From Xylanibacter oryzae DSM 17970 (GTDB lineage Bacteria; Bacteroidota; Bacteroidia; Bacteroidales; Bacteroidaceae): 64,000 nt of DNA. Below, piece by piece: positions 27,232 through 37,200 of this stretch; within the stretch, counting starts at the first letter, position 1, and every line of letters starts with the position of its first letter. The notes beneath the pieces were generated by a model. It was not told where the DNA came from and ran no database searches. It saw only the letters and a list, made by a program, of their open reading frames with translations. Made by a program: the position numbers and the translations under genes. The stretch spans positions 1-64,000 of the forward strand of contig NZ_KK073873.1 of assembly GCF_000585355.1 (NCBI RefSeq), in the 5' to 3' direction.

Positions 27232-27560
27232 AATAGCGATTATTCAAATATTCAATTAGGTTATGTTGGTTGCGGATTTTATACTCTCTTTTGGTATAAA
27301 TCTGATCGGTAGGTAGTTTCTGCAAACTGGGATTTGTGAACACAAAACTGTCGTCATACTTCTCAACCTTCAGTATGCCATTGAGCATAAAGTCGGCATG
27401 AATGATGGCATTGGTCAGGGTTTTACGTACTGCCTTATGCTGAGTCTTGTATTAGCGGTTCTCTTCTTTTCGGACAAGACTGTTTTTCTGCCGATTGATA
27501 TTTTTGCCTATGTCTTTATACATATCTCACTGCTGATAAAATAACATTTTAGAAGTTCTT
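27232..27560 (-). pseudogene. Second, shorter copy of endonuclease/AlbA_2 debris
   Basis: The first 33 bp (27232-27264) equal 24043-24075, the 3' end of the PGN_0703-like gene. They are joined directly to a diverged copy of the AlbA_2 gene piece (27265-27450 resembles about 25485-25670), then to a copy of the region upstream of that gene (about 27465-27545 resembles 25963-26056). It is a deleted duplicate with no open frame. Confidence 0.75.
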
Positions 27561-27564
27561 GACT

Positions 27565-27713
27565 GCTTATAAATCAGTGTAGATAACTTCTTCTACTGCT
27601 GATCAATAAATATAATGAGGGTTCGACAATAATAGAATTCCTTCCTAATTATTCTGGGAAACAGTCCATTCTCTTTATTTTGGACGAATCATTTTACTGC
27701 TGTTTTGCCTTTG
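27565..27713. other. Non-coding stretch
   Basis: AT-rich and without a recognisable gene or repeat. Confidence 0.5.
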
Positions 27714-27878
27714 TTAATTATTTCGTAAGTGTTTTGTTGAAAATAATAAGCTTTTATTGATAACACTATTTGCTATTTGTTCTGCAGTAGTAGTTTTTCC
27801 ATACCATTTAGGTCCTTTGATTTGAACGGCGCCAAATGCTTCAAGCCTTAATTGAAGCTGATCATCTGCAATTCCATA
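27714..27878 (-). pseudogene. DUF4143/AAA ATPase N-terminal remnant
   Basis: About 54 codons on the minus strand read LQLRLEAFGAVQIKGPKWYGKTTTAEQIANSVI before an in-frame stop at 27714. This is the start of a DUF4143-type AAA+ ATPase, including the Walker A segment, where most relatives have GPKWCGKTTTA. The start codon is lost (a stop lies just upstream in frame) and nothing of the rest of the gene (normally about 400 residues) remains. Confidence 0.65.
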
Positions 27879-27943
27879 TTATAATATTTTTGTGCACAGA
27901 TAATCAATTTTTGGGTATAGCATAAAAAACTATCCTATAAAGC

Positions 27944-27973
27944 TTGACAATATAATAATAATGTTTATCTTTG
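27944..27973 (+). promoter_or_regulatory. doxX promoter
   Basis: TTG at 27944-27946, 19 nt, TATCTTTG at 27966-27973: full consensus. The leader of about 130 nt to the ATG at 28112 has no recognised riboswitch. Confidence 0.65.
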
Positions 27974-28111
27974 TCGCAAAGCTGGGAGATTATAACGCTA
28001 CAGTCAGTGTGATATATTTTAGTTTTGAATCGTTTATTTATCGCCGAACGATAAAATTATCAGCTATGATAGTAAAAAAATAAAATGGCGATTTTTTAAT
28101 AATTAAAAAGA

Positions 28112-28540
28112 ATGACAACTATGAAATTGAGTAAAGATTTTATGAGAGACAATGATTTAGGACTTCTAGTTCTGCGTGTGTCAACTGGAGGATTGATGCT
28201 TTTCCATGGATTCTCCAAATTAATAGATGGTGTTGGACCTATCGGTGATATGCTTGCTTCAATGGGATTACCTTCATTTATAGCTTATGGAACACTGCTA
28301 GTAGAACTTGTAGCCGCCATGTTTATTGTATTGGGATTATGGACTCGTGCTGCTGCCGTAGCAATGGTAGTAAATATGATTATTGCTATACTGATGGTAC
28401 ACACCGGTGATATTTTCTCTCTAACACCTCAAGGCGGTTGGGCAATCGAATTGCCAATGCTATATCTGTTACCGGCACTTGCTCTAGCATTAACAGGAGG
28501 AGGATGTTATGCCATGACACGAAATAATATATTTTCATGA
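28112..28540 (+). CDS. DoxX-family membrane protein
   Basis: A 142-aa inner-membrane protein with four hydrophobic spans and the DoxX signature GLLVLRVSTGGLMLFHGFSKL (about 17-37), followed by GLPSFIAYGTLLVELVAAMFIVLGLWTRAAAVAM and HTGDIFSLTPQGGWAIELPMLYL. DoxX proteins are small quinone-linked or redox-associated membrane proteins of poorly defined role. It is monocistronic, with a consensus promoter upstream and a strong terminator 61 nt downstream. It marks the return to core-type genes after the accessory region. Confidence 0.85.
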   Translation: MTTMKLSKDFMRDNDLGLLVLRVSTGGLMLFHGFSKLIDGVGPIGDMLASMGLPSFIAYGTLLVELVAAMFIVLGLWTRAAAVAMVVNMIIAILMVHTGDIFSLTPQGGWAIELPMLYLLPALALALTGGGCYAMTRNNIFS

Positions 28541-28601
28541 TATGTAAAGTAGGTTAGCTTACTTTGCCATGGTCTGGAAAAGTATGGTCATTACAAATAA
28601 C

Positions 28602-28638
28602 AAAAAACGTGCAACTCATTTAGCTGCACGTTTTTTTT
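28602..28638 (+). terminator. Terminator after doxX
   Basis: AAAAAACGTGCA (28602-28613) pairs with TGCACGTTTTTT around an 11-nt loop, ending in eight T. Confidence 0.9.
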
Positions 28639-28725
28639 GATTATAAAGATTCTAAATCATAGAGCATTTGACATATATGAGAAAGAAATATAAACGGCTT
28701 TTTTTCTTATTTCAAAATAAAATAA

Positions 28726-28733
28726 TATCTTTG
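28726..28733 (+). promoter_or_regulatory. -7 box of the PUL regulator
   Basis: TATCTTTG, 23 nt before the ATG at 28757. Confidence 0.45.
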
Positions 28734-28756
28734 CATGGGTAAATAAAATAATACTA

Positions 28757-31717
28757 ATGAAACGCTTATTTTTCTTTTTTATTTCGATGTTTGTTTATAT
28801 ATCTGCGTTTGCACAGTTTGCTTTCGTTGATAGATGCAATATGTCTTATCTAAATATGCTGAGCGGGCTTCCAAGTAATTTTGTTGACGATATATACAGT
28901 GACAGTTTCGGCTTTATATGGATTTCCACTCATGGTGGTGGGTTGGTGAGGTATGACGGGTTCTCATATCGTTATTTTGGAGTTGGCAGTGATGGAATGT
29001 CGCTTAAGAGCAACACTTGTCATAACGTTGTTGAAGACAGGTTTCATCGCCTTTGGATCAGTTTTGAGGAATGCACAGAAGTGCTAGACCTTAAAACCAT
29101 GCATTCGCTTGTACCGAAGAGTAAAAATGATGAACTCAGGCGCATAATGAACCAAATGTCAGTAAGGGTGTATTGTGACAGTAAGGGATATATTTGGATC
29201 GTAAGAAGAAATGATATATGCAGGGTGGAATTTGATGAATCTGGAGATGTAAAAGATATTATAAAATTTGGATATAAAAATAATACTCCTGATATTGCCA
29301 TTGCCGATATAAATAATGATGGTTCTGTGTGGGCTGCCATTGATGGAGGACTATATAGACTTGTTGTATCGAATCATAAGATTGTGCGCATGGATATTTC
29401 GAAAACATTCAAAGATCTTCCTGGAGTATATGTCACGTCTATTTTGACTTATCGAGGCAGTATATGGATAGGTACAAATATTGGACTGATGAGATATAAC
29501 ATGCTCAACAGACAAGTTAAGGTATATAAAAACACAATAGGGCAGAAGGCTCTTTCTCATTCTTATATATCTGCATTAGCATTGTCGGCCGATAATCATT
29601 TACTTATCGGGACGCTTTGCGGTGTAGACATGTATAATCCTGAAACTGATGATTTCTCGCATTGGAACATGTCAAGCAAGATTAATCCGCTGAGCAGTAA
29701 TTTCATTAATTGTCTCTATTCGCTAAATGGATTGTTATGGGTGGGAACAGAGACCGGTGGTATAGTGAAACTTGCTCCAAGACAGTTGATACTGGAAAAC
29801 TTTAGACATACTGATGATGCGACGAGTCTGTCTCCAAATGCTTTAAATGCAATGTATGTTGAACCAAATGGTACACTTTGGGCAGGAACTGTTGAAGGTG
29901 GATTGAACAGAATGGAAAGAGGACATGGCTCTTTTACGCATTTCACGACTGCTAATTCTGCATTATCCCACAACAGTGTATCAACTCTTGCCGTTGATGG
30001 AAAGTGTAGATTGTGGGTTGGTACATGGGCTGGTGGCCTTAATCTTGTTGACCTACATACTCATAGTAGCGTTTCACGTCTTAATGTACCGCAGAAATAT
30101 AAATCATTGCTGAACTTTATCGGAGCTTTGGCTTATGATAAGTATAATAATATAATGTGGATAGGCAGCAATGACGGTATATTCGCTTATGACCTGAACA
30201 CTAACACTATGTTTGAACCTTTTAAAGGGAATCGTGATATACGAGGCTCTATTGGCTCTATAGTTGACAGATATGGATATCTGTGGATAGGATGTGTGAC
30301 CGGTGTCGTTAAAATCAATCTGAAGTCACCTGGAAGACGCTTGCATAGATTTAATTATGTGCATATCACTAATAAACTTGATGATCCCAATAGTGGTATA
30401 ATAGATAAGCTTTGTGCTTTCTGTCAGACTCGTAATGGTACGCTGTGGTTGGGTAGCAATGGATACGGACTCTACAAGCGCATAATAGACAAGGACGGGC
30501 ATGAGACTTTCAAGGCATATACTCTAAGGGATGGATTGGCAAATAATTCCGTGAAGGGTATTGTCGAGGATAATAATGGCATGTTGTGGATAACTACGGA
30601 AAACGGTCTTTCGCAGTTTAATCCGAAAACAGAAACGTTTACAAATTATTCAGCAAATGACGGACTATTATCTTCACAGTTCTATTGGAACTCGGCAGTG
30701 AAATCGTCAGATGGAATAATTTATCTTGGAAGTGACAAGGGACTTACGATATTGAAGGGCGATAACTCTGATGCTATTTATAAGGGACATTTAAGATTTA
30801 CCAGACTTATGGTGGGCAATGAAGAAGTAAATGCCGGAAGTCGTTTCATAGATGAGGATATAGCCCTTGCGCAAAAAATAAACATTAGAGAGGGAGATAA
30901 GTCTTTGTCAATTGATTTTTCTTCGCTCAACTATGGTAATGAGAACCGTGGAGGTTACTGTTATCGCATGAAGGGATTTGAGGATGATTGGATTCCGTTG
31001 AAGCCAGGGGAGCATGGTGTGAGGTATACAAGTCTGCCCTCTGGAAGTTATAAGTTTGAAGTGAAATATTCTTCTGCTGTTACAAATGGTAAAGGAGAAG
31101 TTATTTCGATAGATGTAAATGTGGCTCCATATTTTTGGAAGAGCTGGTGGTTTGTTTCAATATTGCTGTTGGCATTCACAGTACTAGCCAAGTATCTTTA
31201 TGAATGGCGCATAACAGAAATGCGCCGACGTGAGGCAGAAAAACTAATGCGCCCGATAGAGGAAGCCATAAGGGATAGTGACGAACCTAATAAGTTGCAG
31301 TCACGTATAGAGGATATCCTTAACAATCAGCGCAAATTAAATGAAAGTAAGATAAAGAGTTTTGAGGCAGACAAGGAAGAGTTGAAACTGAAAAATAAAC
31401 CGTTTATTGACGAGGTGATTGCTATTTTGGAAAAGAATTATATGAATTCCGAATTTGGTGTTGGTGAACTTGCTGATGAAATAGGGATGAGTAGGGCTGT
31501 GCTTAGTCGTAAGTTATTTGCCAATACCGGACTTCCTACAAGTCAGTTTATCCGTAATTATCGTCTAGGAATAGCCAAGGATATAATAATAAAAAATCCT
31601 GGTAACAGGAACATCACTGAAATAGCATATAAAGTAGGTTTTAATGACCCTAAGTATTTCACCAGATGTTTTACACGTCAGTATGGTTCATCGCCAACTA
31701 CCTACAAGAGTGAATAA
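28757..31717 (+). CDS. SusR-like periplasmic-sensor AraC-family regulator (no kinase)
   Basis: A 986-aa inner-membrane regulator. Order: signal anchor (1-20), a double beta-propeller built of Reg_prop repeats (about 30-650; recurring blocks such as GFIWISTHGGGLVRYD, GSIWIGTNIGLMRYN, GLLWVGTETGGIVKL), a Y_Y_Y domain (about 700-790, LSIDFSSLNYGNENRGGYCYRMKGFEDDW), one transmembrane span (about 797-815), a charged helix, and a C-terminal AraC-type double helix-turn-helix (about 890-986). Histidine kinase, ATPase and receiver domains of hybrid two-component systems are absent, as in SusR. It probably senses a released oligosaccharide in the periplasm and activates the arabinan PUL, although two glycolysis genes lie between. 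Confidence 0.88.
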   Translation: MKRLFFFFISMFVYISAFAQFAFVDRCNMSYLNMLSGLPSNFVDDIYSDSFGFIWISTHGGGLVRYDGFSYRYFGVGSDGMSLKSNTCHNVVEDRFHRLWISFEECTEVLDLKTMHSLVPKSKNDELRRIMNQMSVRVYCDSKGYIWIVRRNDICRVEFDESGDVKDIIKFGYKNNTPDIAIADINNDGSVWAAIDGGLYRLVVSNHKIVRMDISKTFKDLPGVYVTSILTYRGSIWIGTNIGLMRYNMLNRQVKVYKNTIGQKALSHSYISALALSADNHLLIGTLCGVDMYNPETDDFSHWNMSSKINPLSSNFINCLYSLNGLLWVGTETGGIVKLAPRQLILENFRHTDDATSLSPNALNAMYVEPNGTLWAGTVEGGLNRMERGHGSFTHFTTANSALSHNSVSTLAVDGKCRLWVGTWAGGLNLVDLHTHSSVSRLNVPQKYKSLLNFIGALAYDKYNNIMWIGSNDGIFAYDLNTNTMFEPFKGNRDIRGSIGSIVDRYGYLWIGCVTGVVKINLKSPGRRLHRFNYVHITNKLDDPNSGIIDKLCAFCQTRNGTLWLGSNGYGLYKRIIDKDGHETFKAYTLRDGLANNSVKGIVEDNNGMLWITTENGLSQFNPKTETFTNYSANDGLLSSQFYWNSAVKSSDGIIYLGSDKGLTILKGDNSDAIYKGHLRFTRLMVGNEEVNAGSRFIDEDIALAQKINIREGDKSLSIDFSSLNYGNENRGGYCYRMKGFEDDWIPLKPGEHGVRYTSLPSGSYKFEVKYSSAVTNGKGEVISIDVNVAPYFWKSWWFVSILLLAFTVLAKYLYEWRITEMRRREAEKLMRPIEEAIRDSDEPNKLQSRIEDILNNQRKLNESKIKSFEADKEELKLKNKPFIDEVIAILEKNYMNSEFGVGELADEIGMSRAVLSRKLFANTGLPTSQFIRNYRLGIAKDIIIKNPGNRNITEIAYKVGFNDPKYFTRCFTRQYGSSPTTYKSE

Positions 31718-31854
31718 CATATTGCGCAAACAATACTTCCCAATCTTATAGGACTTATTGTGTATTATTGATTAATGTCATAATTATGTGCAAATTCAGA
31801 ATAATGACTTGCCTGAAATTCTGTATAAACAGTTGCAGTCAATCTGTTAATGAA

Positions 31855-31886
31855 TTTCCCCGAAAGTAAAAGAACTTTCGGGGAAA
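31855..31886. terminator. Hairpin between PUL regulator and aldolase
   Basis: TTTCCCCGAAAGT (31855-31867) pairs perfectly with 31874-31886 around a 6-nt loop. The U-tract is weak on both sides. Its place between convergent genes supports termination. Confidence 0.7.
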
Positions 31887-31947
31887 TATTATAGTAGTAA
31901 CTATTTTTCCTTGTTGTAATGATCTGGAAAATAATTTTTGCAGGTTC

Positions 31948-32835
31948 TTACAGTATCGAGGCCTGATATATTTTCTCAATAGAGTCTTCCAGCATCTTAT
32001 TAAAGTCTGCATCAGACTGGCTGATACTTAAATCTTGCAGCAGGGCTCTGGAGAAGCTGGCGATCATTCCGTGATTATGTGTTAGCTTTTCGCAGGCCTC
32101 ATCTTGTGAATATCCGCCGGACAACGCAACAACACGTACAACATGGGGATCTTTCATCAAGTCAGCATAGAAGTTGTCAATGCTCGGAATGGTTAACTTG
32201 AATATTACTTTCTGGTCCTTACCTAACGCTTTCAGCTCCTCTTTTATATATTTTTTAAGGAGTTCTTCACATTTTGTCTTTTCCGGAGCATGAATGTCTA
32301 CTTCCGGTTCGATGATAGGAACAAGATCGTAGGCAATGATTCTTTTGGCAATTTCAAACTGCTGGTCAACAACTTTTTTAATACCTTCTTCATTTGCCTC
32401 CTTGATTACAGAACGCATCTTTGTACCAAAAATATGTCTCTTCTGTGCCTGTTCCAGTAGGTCATCCAAATCAGGCATCGGTTTCATTACCTGTACACCG
32501 TTTTCCAAATCAGCTAGTCCCTTATCTATTTTCAGGATAGGAACTACCTTCTTTTCTTCCCAAAGGTAATCTGCGGTATATTTATCGTCAATCTTACGGT
32601 TCATCGTGTTCTCAAACAAAATGGATGCGATGATTCTGTCACCTTTGAAGGCTGGTGCCTTGATGACCCTAGTACGCATCTGATGGACAAGCTGGAACAT
32701 TTCTTCATCAGTAGTCCACGCATCTTCATTAACGCCATATCCCTTCAAGGCTTTTGGCGTACTGCCACCACTCTGATCTAGTGCTGCAATGAATCCTTTT
32801 GCGGATGTCATTTGTTTTAATTGAATTGCATTCAT
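31948..32835 (-). CDS. fda: Class I fructose-bisphosphate aldolase
   Basis: Cleaves fructose-1,6-bisphosphate to dihydroxyacetone phosphate and glyceraldehyde-3-phosphate through a lysine Schiff base. The 295-aa protein matches the short bacterial class I form (as in Staphylococcus): [22 protein letters not shown] (about 9-30), [19 protein letters not shown] (about 73-91), [14 protein letters not shown] (about 172-185), and the Lys in [14 protein letters not shown] (about 212), the likely Schiff-base residue. It follows phosphoglycerate mutase on the same strand with an 83-nt gap, so the two glycolytic genes may share a transcript. Confidence 0.93.
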   Translation of the reverse strand: MNAIQLKQMTSAKGFIAALDQSGGSTPKALKGYGVNEDAWTTDEEMFQLVHQMRTRVIKAPAFKGDRIIASILFENTMNRKIDDKYTADYLWEEKKVVPILKIDKGLADLENGVQVMKPMPDLDDLLEQAQKRHIFGTKMRSVIKEANEEGIKKVVDQQFEIAKRIIAYDLVPIIEPEVDIHAPEKTKCEELLKKYIKEELKALGKDQKVIFKLTIPSIDNFYADLMKDPHVVRVVALSGGYSQDEACEKLTHNHGMIASFSRALLQDLSISQSDADFNKMLEDSIEKIYQASIL

Positions 32836-32918
32836 AATTTTTTATTTTAAACTTGTTATTTTAAAACACAGAGCTTTTGTTATTTATCTATTTACAGAAC
32901 TGGCATCTCTGTATCTGT

Positions 32919-33665
32919 TTATTTTGCCAGTCCTTGTCTGGCAACAGCTTCCTGTTTGCGCTTGATTTCTTCCGGATTTCCCAAGTAGAAGTCACGGACA
33001 ATTTTTAGGTTGTCATCAAACTCAAAGACATAAGGAACTGCTGTCGGAATATTCATATCACTGATCGCTTCATCAGAAATACCTTTTAGATGCTTCACGA
33101 TGCCCCGCAGACTATTGCCATGGGCGACGACCAGTATATTGTCAACCTTCATCAGATGAGGAAAAATTTCACACTCCCAGTAAGGCATAACTCTTTCTAT
33201 CGTGTCTTTCAGGGATTCCGTGTTTGGAATATATTCAGGAGGAACAGAGGCATAACGTGGGTCGTGCCGCGGATTATCCAAATCGTCTTCTGCCAGAGGC
33301 TGGGGAGCTATCTCAAAACTTCTGCGCCATATATGAACCTGTTTGTCTCCATATTTTTCAGCGGTTTCGCTCTTGTTCATTCCTTGAAGGAAACCGTAGT
33401 GCTTTTCGTTCAGTCTCCATGATTTAAAGACAGGGATCCAGTCTTCATCCATTTTATCAAGGACACAGTTGAGTGTTTTTACAGCTCTCTTTAAATAAGA
33501 GGTGTAAGCAACATCGAAAGAATAGCCTTCTTTTTTTAAAAGAGTTCCTGCATTTTCAGCCTCTTCAATACCTTGAGGAGACAAGTCTACATTTGTCCAA
33601 CCTGTAAACCGGTTTTCTTTGTTCCACTGGCTTTGGCCGTGTCTGATAAGTACTATTTTTTTCAT
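32919..33665 (-). CDS. gpmA: 2,3-bisphosphoglycerate-dependent phosphoglycerate mutase
   Basis: Interconverts 3- and 2-phosphoglycerate in glycolysis via a phosphohistidine. The 248-aa protein carries the catalytic [18 protein letters not shown] with His9, the [13 protein letters not shown] segment, [15 protein letters not shown] with the acidic/His pair, [10 protein letters not shown], and the second histidine in [11 protein letters not shown] (about 181-191). Length and motifs are canonical for dPGM. A weak minus-strand -7 (TATCTTTA) lies at 33773-33780. It is transcribed toward the aldolase gene and away from the PUL. Confidence 0.96.
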   Translation of the reverse strand: MKKIVLIRHGQSQWNKENRFTGWTNVDLSPQGIEEAENAGTLLKKEGYSFDVAYTSYLKRAVKTLNCVLDKMDEDWIPVFKSWRLNEKHYGFLQGMNKSETAEKYGDKQVHIWRRSFEIAPQPLAEDDLDNPRHDPRYASVPPEYIPNTESLKDTIERVMPYWECEIFPHLMKVDNILVVAHGNSLRGIVKHLKGISDEAISDMNIPTAVPYVFEFDDNLKIVRDFYLGNPEEIKRKQEAVARQGLAK

Positions 33666-33780
33666 CTCTTTTACGAACTAAATAGAATTATACTAAAATT
33701 GGCCGGAGAAAATTCTTCTGTTGTATTCTTGGTAGTAATAGCCAAAGTTTGAAAATATCTCTGACCTGATGGTAAAGATA

Positions 33781-34154
33781 ATAATAAATTTGAAATTGAA
33801 CTAATTTTTAGGGAATTTTTAACTATTTGATGATAATAAAAAAGTTACGTATAAAGAAAAGGGTAATGATTCTATTCTTTATAAAAAGTGTTTGTATGAA
33901 TAATGTCGTTATTTTGTTCTTGCAACGAACAAAATGAATTATATATGTTATCATTAGTGTCCACTAAAACTAGTGGGTACGCTTGTAATTGATTAACACA
34001 TATATTTTTATAGAGAAAAATAGATGTTAATGATACCATGTAGTGAGAACACACAGTCTTTATAAAATAAGATATTGTGTTTTAACGAAAAATACTAGTA
34101 AACAAAGCCTTTTAGAATTATTGGATAAATGTAAAAAATACACCTAAATATACA
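33781..34154. other. Upstream region of susC, non-coding
   Basis: No gene seen. AT-rich; contains no strong terminator or promoter apart from the elements at 34155-34212. Confidence 0.5.
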
Positions 34155-34185
34155 TTTGTCCACCTAATAGATTGTTTTATCCACC
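34155..34185 (+). promoter_or_regulatory. Direct repeat, candidate PUL activator site
   Basis: TTTGTCCACC (34155-34164) and TTTATCCACC (34176-34185) are repeated in the same orientation with a 21-bp period, two helical turns. The proximal copy ends 19 bp before the -7 box, where an AraC-family activator would contact RNA polymerase. The match to the regulator at 28757 is inferred. Confidence 0.5.
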
Positions 34186-34204
34186 ATCTGTTTTTACCCT
34201 TTTT

Positions 34205-34212
34205 CTATATTT
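34205..34212 (+). promoter_or_regulatory. -7 box of susC operon
   Basis: TATATTTG, 53 nt upstream of the susC ATG. No TTG occurs at the -33 position, consistent with a promoter that needs an activator. Confidence 0.5.
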
Positions 34213-34265
34213 GCGGCATAAATTTTCATTAAATCTATTAACATTAATAACTAAAAACAATTAAG

Positions 34266-37200
34266 ATGAGAAAACATTTATTCTCAGTGATGCTTGTTCT
34301 GAGTTTTATGGGAGGTCTTACAATAAGCCCTTTACCCATGCTCGCTTCAGTAACACAGACAGAGACCATTCATGTAAAAAGTCGTGTTGTAGACCAAGAT
34401 GGACAACCTCTTATTGGTGCAACAGTCAAGGCTAAAGGTTCCAATGTAGGAACTGTGACTGATCTTGATGGTAATTTCCAACTAAATGTTCCGGCTAACT
34501 CTGTTTTGTTAGTCAGCTATGTTGGTTATAAAGGTAGCGAGGTTGCCGTACGTGGGCGCGCAATCATTGATCAGATTCAACTCACCCCTAACGACTTGAT
34601 GCTTAATCAGGTTGTTGTTGTCGGTTACGGAACACAGAAGAAAGCTGACCTGACAGGTTCCGTTTCTATTGTAAATGCAGAAGAGATGAAGAAGGTGTCA
34701 AACTCTAACATCTCTACTATGCTTGAAGGTAAGGTACCTGGTGTCCAGATTACTACAGATGGTCAGCCTGGTGCTGATCCTACAGTAAGAGTGCGTGGTA
34801 TCGGTTCGTTTGGAAGTACAGCACCTCTATATGTTATAGATGGTGTGCCTATGGGTACTTCTATCCGTGACTTTTCACCTAATGACATCGCCACAATACA
34901 AGTGCTTAAGGATGCCTCTGCCGGTGCTATTTATGGTTCACGTGCTGCAAACGGTGTGATTATCATTACTACAAAGAACGGTAAAAAAGACCAACCCTTG
35001 AAGGTGGGCTACTCCGGCTATTTTGGTATTGATAAAATTTCAAGTGGTGTTTACGATGTAATGAATGCTGATCAATATAGTAATTACCTTGGTCAGGCTT
35101 GCGCAAACTCTAAAACGGCTTTACCTGGAGGTTACAGCCTTGATGCCAGTACAGGTAAATATCATTTTATGGATAATACCAACACAGATTGGTTCAATGA
35201 GGTATTTAAAACCGGTATCAGACAGAATCATAGTGTAAACTTCAGTGGTGGTAGTGCTAGCAGTACTTATAATGTAGCTCTTGACTACTTCCAGCAGAAG
35301 GGTACGCTTGAAGGTGCCGGTCCTAACTACGAGCGTTATAATGCACGTGCCAACAATACTTTCGAAACTAAATTTATTAAGTTCCGTACCAGTGCGGTTT
35401 ACTCACACTCAAAACAAGACAATATGGGACTTTCTAATTCTTCAGAGTATGTTCAGGGACTTTATGGTGATGTTACCAACGTACTGCGTGGAACGTTGTT
35501 GATGCAACCTACTATTAAGGCTTATGACTCATCTACATGGGTACTTGACGATAAGGTTGGTTCTGCTAGCAATTATAATTATGATGCATACGGCTATGGT
35601 GTATATTATGACAATATACATGGTGATATATCAGCGTCCAATCCTTTGTTGGTAAACAATCTGCTTAAACGTAATACTATCGTAGATCGCTTTGTAGGTA
35701 CCGGTTCTGCAGATGTTGACTTATTAAAGATGATAGGCTTAGACAGTAAAAACCACCACCTCAATTACAAGATTAATCTTTCATATAGTACTACACACGC
35801 CAAGGACAATACTTGGATATCTGCATGGATTCAGAGTAACCGTGTGTACTTAGACAAGAGCAATGAGCGTCTTACAAAAGGTGAGCGTACATACAACGAT
35901 GCGTTGATTGAGAATACCCTTACTTACGATGGTACAATCGGACTACACAACATCAATCTTGTTTTAGGCCAGACATACGAAGAGGAGAATACCAATACAC
36001 TTACAGGCTGGGGTGTTAACTTCTCTGAACCTTATTTCTTGCAGCTTCAGAATGCAGCCAAAACATATTCTTCATCTTACGAATATAAGCATGCATTGGC
36101 TTCTTATCTTGCTCGTCTTAATTACAATTATGATGAGAAATACCTGATCTCTGCAATCATCCGTCGTGATGGTAGTTCACGTCTTTCTAAAAATATTCGC
36201 TGGGGAACATTCCCTTCAGTATCATTAGGTTGGCGCTTTGACAAGGAAAAATTCTTCCCAATCAGTCGCGATATCGTAAATATGTTCAAGGTCCGCGCCA
36301 GCTATGGTGTGCTTGGTAATGAGAATATTGGTGAATACCAGTATATGGCTACAATGAATCGTAACAACATGACTTACAGTTTCAACAACACACCTGTTAC
36401 TGGTTCTGCCATATCTACCTACGTAAATGATAATATCGCATGGGAGAAGAAGAAGACCACCAATATCGGTATTGACCTTGCAATGTTCAACAATCGCGTT
36501 GAGTTTACTGCAGAGTGGTACAAAAACCGTTCAGAGGATTTGCTCTACGGAGTTCCAGTTCCTACACAGGCAGGTGTTTCAAATACAAGTGTTACAATGA
36601 ATGCCGCTTCAATGGACAACAGTGGCTTTGAATTCTCTGTCACCTATCGTAATCATGACAATCCATTGAAGTATGATATCAGTGCCAACTTGAGCACACT
36701 GAAGAATAAGGTTACTTCTTTAGGATTCGGTACTAATTCATATATAACAGGTGCTTATGCTACTTATGTAGGTCATGAAGTTGGCCAGTTCTACGGTTGG
36801 GTTTACGAAGGTATTGCCCGTACACAAGCAGATTTGGACAATCATGCTACACAGCAGGGTGCCAACATCGGCGATTGTCTATACAAGGATGTAAGTGGTC
36901 CGGACGGTAAACCTGATGGTAAAATCGATGCTTACGACCAAGTAGTGCTGGGCAGTGGTCTGCCAAAGATTAACTTCGGTTTGAGTGCGCGTCTTGAATA
37001 TAAGAACTTCGATTTGTCTATTTCTACTTATGGAGCACTTAACTATCATGTATCAGACGATATTTATAACAGTCTTAATTCATGTTACGGATGGGGAAAC
37101 AAAGATGTATCCATCCTAAAGGCCAACCAATATTCTAGTGATGGCCAGACATACATCTCAGATGTTCCACGTACTTATGTAACAAACAATGCCTCTTTGG

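Noticed and set aside
34155..34185. TTATCCACC-like sequences resembling DnaA boxes
   Set aside because: Only two, spaced 21 bp apart directly ahead of the susC promoter and 34 kb from dnaA; an activator site explains them better.
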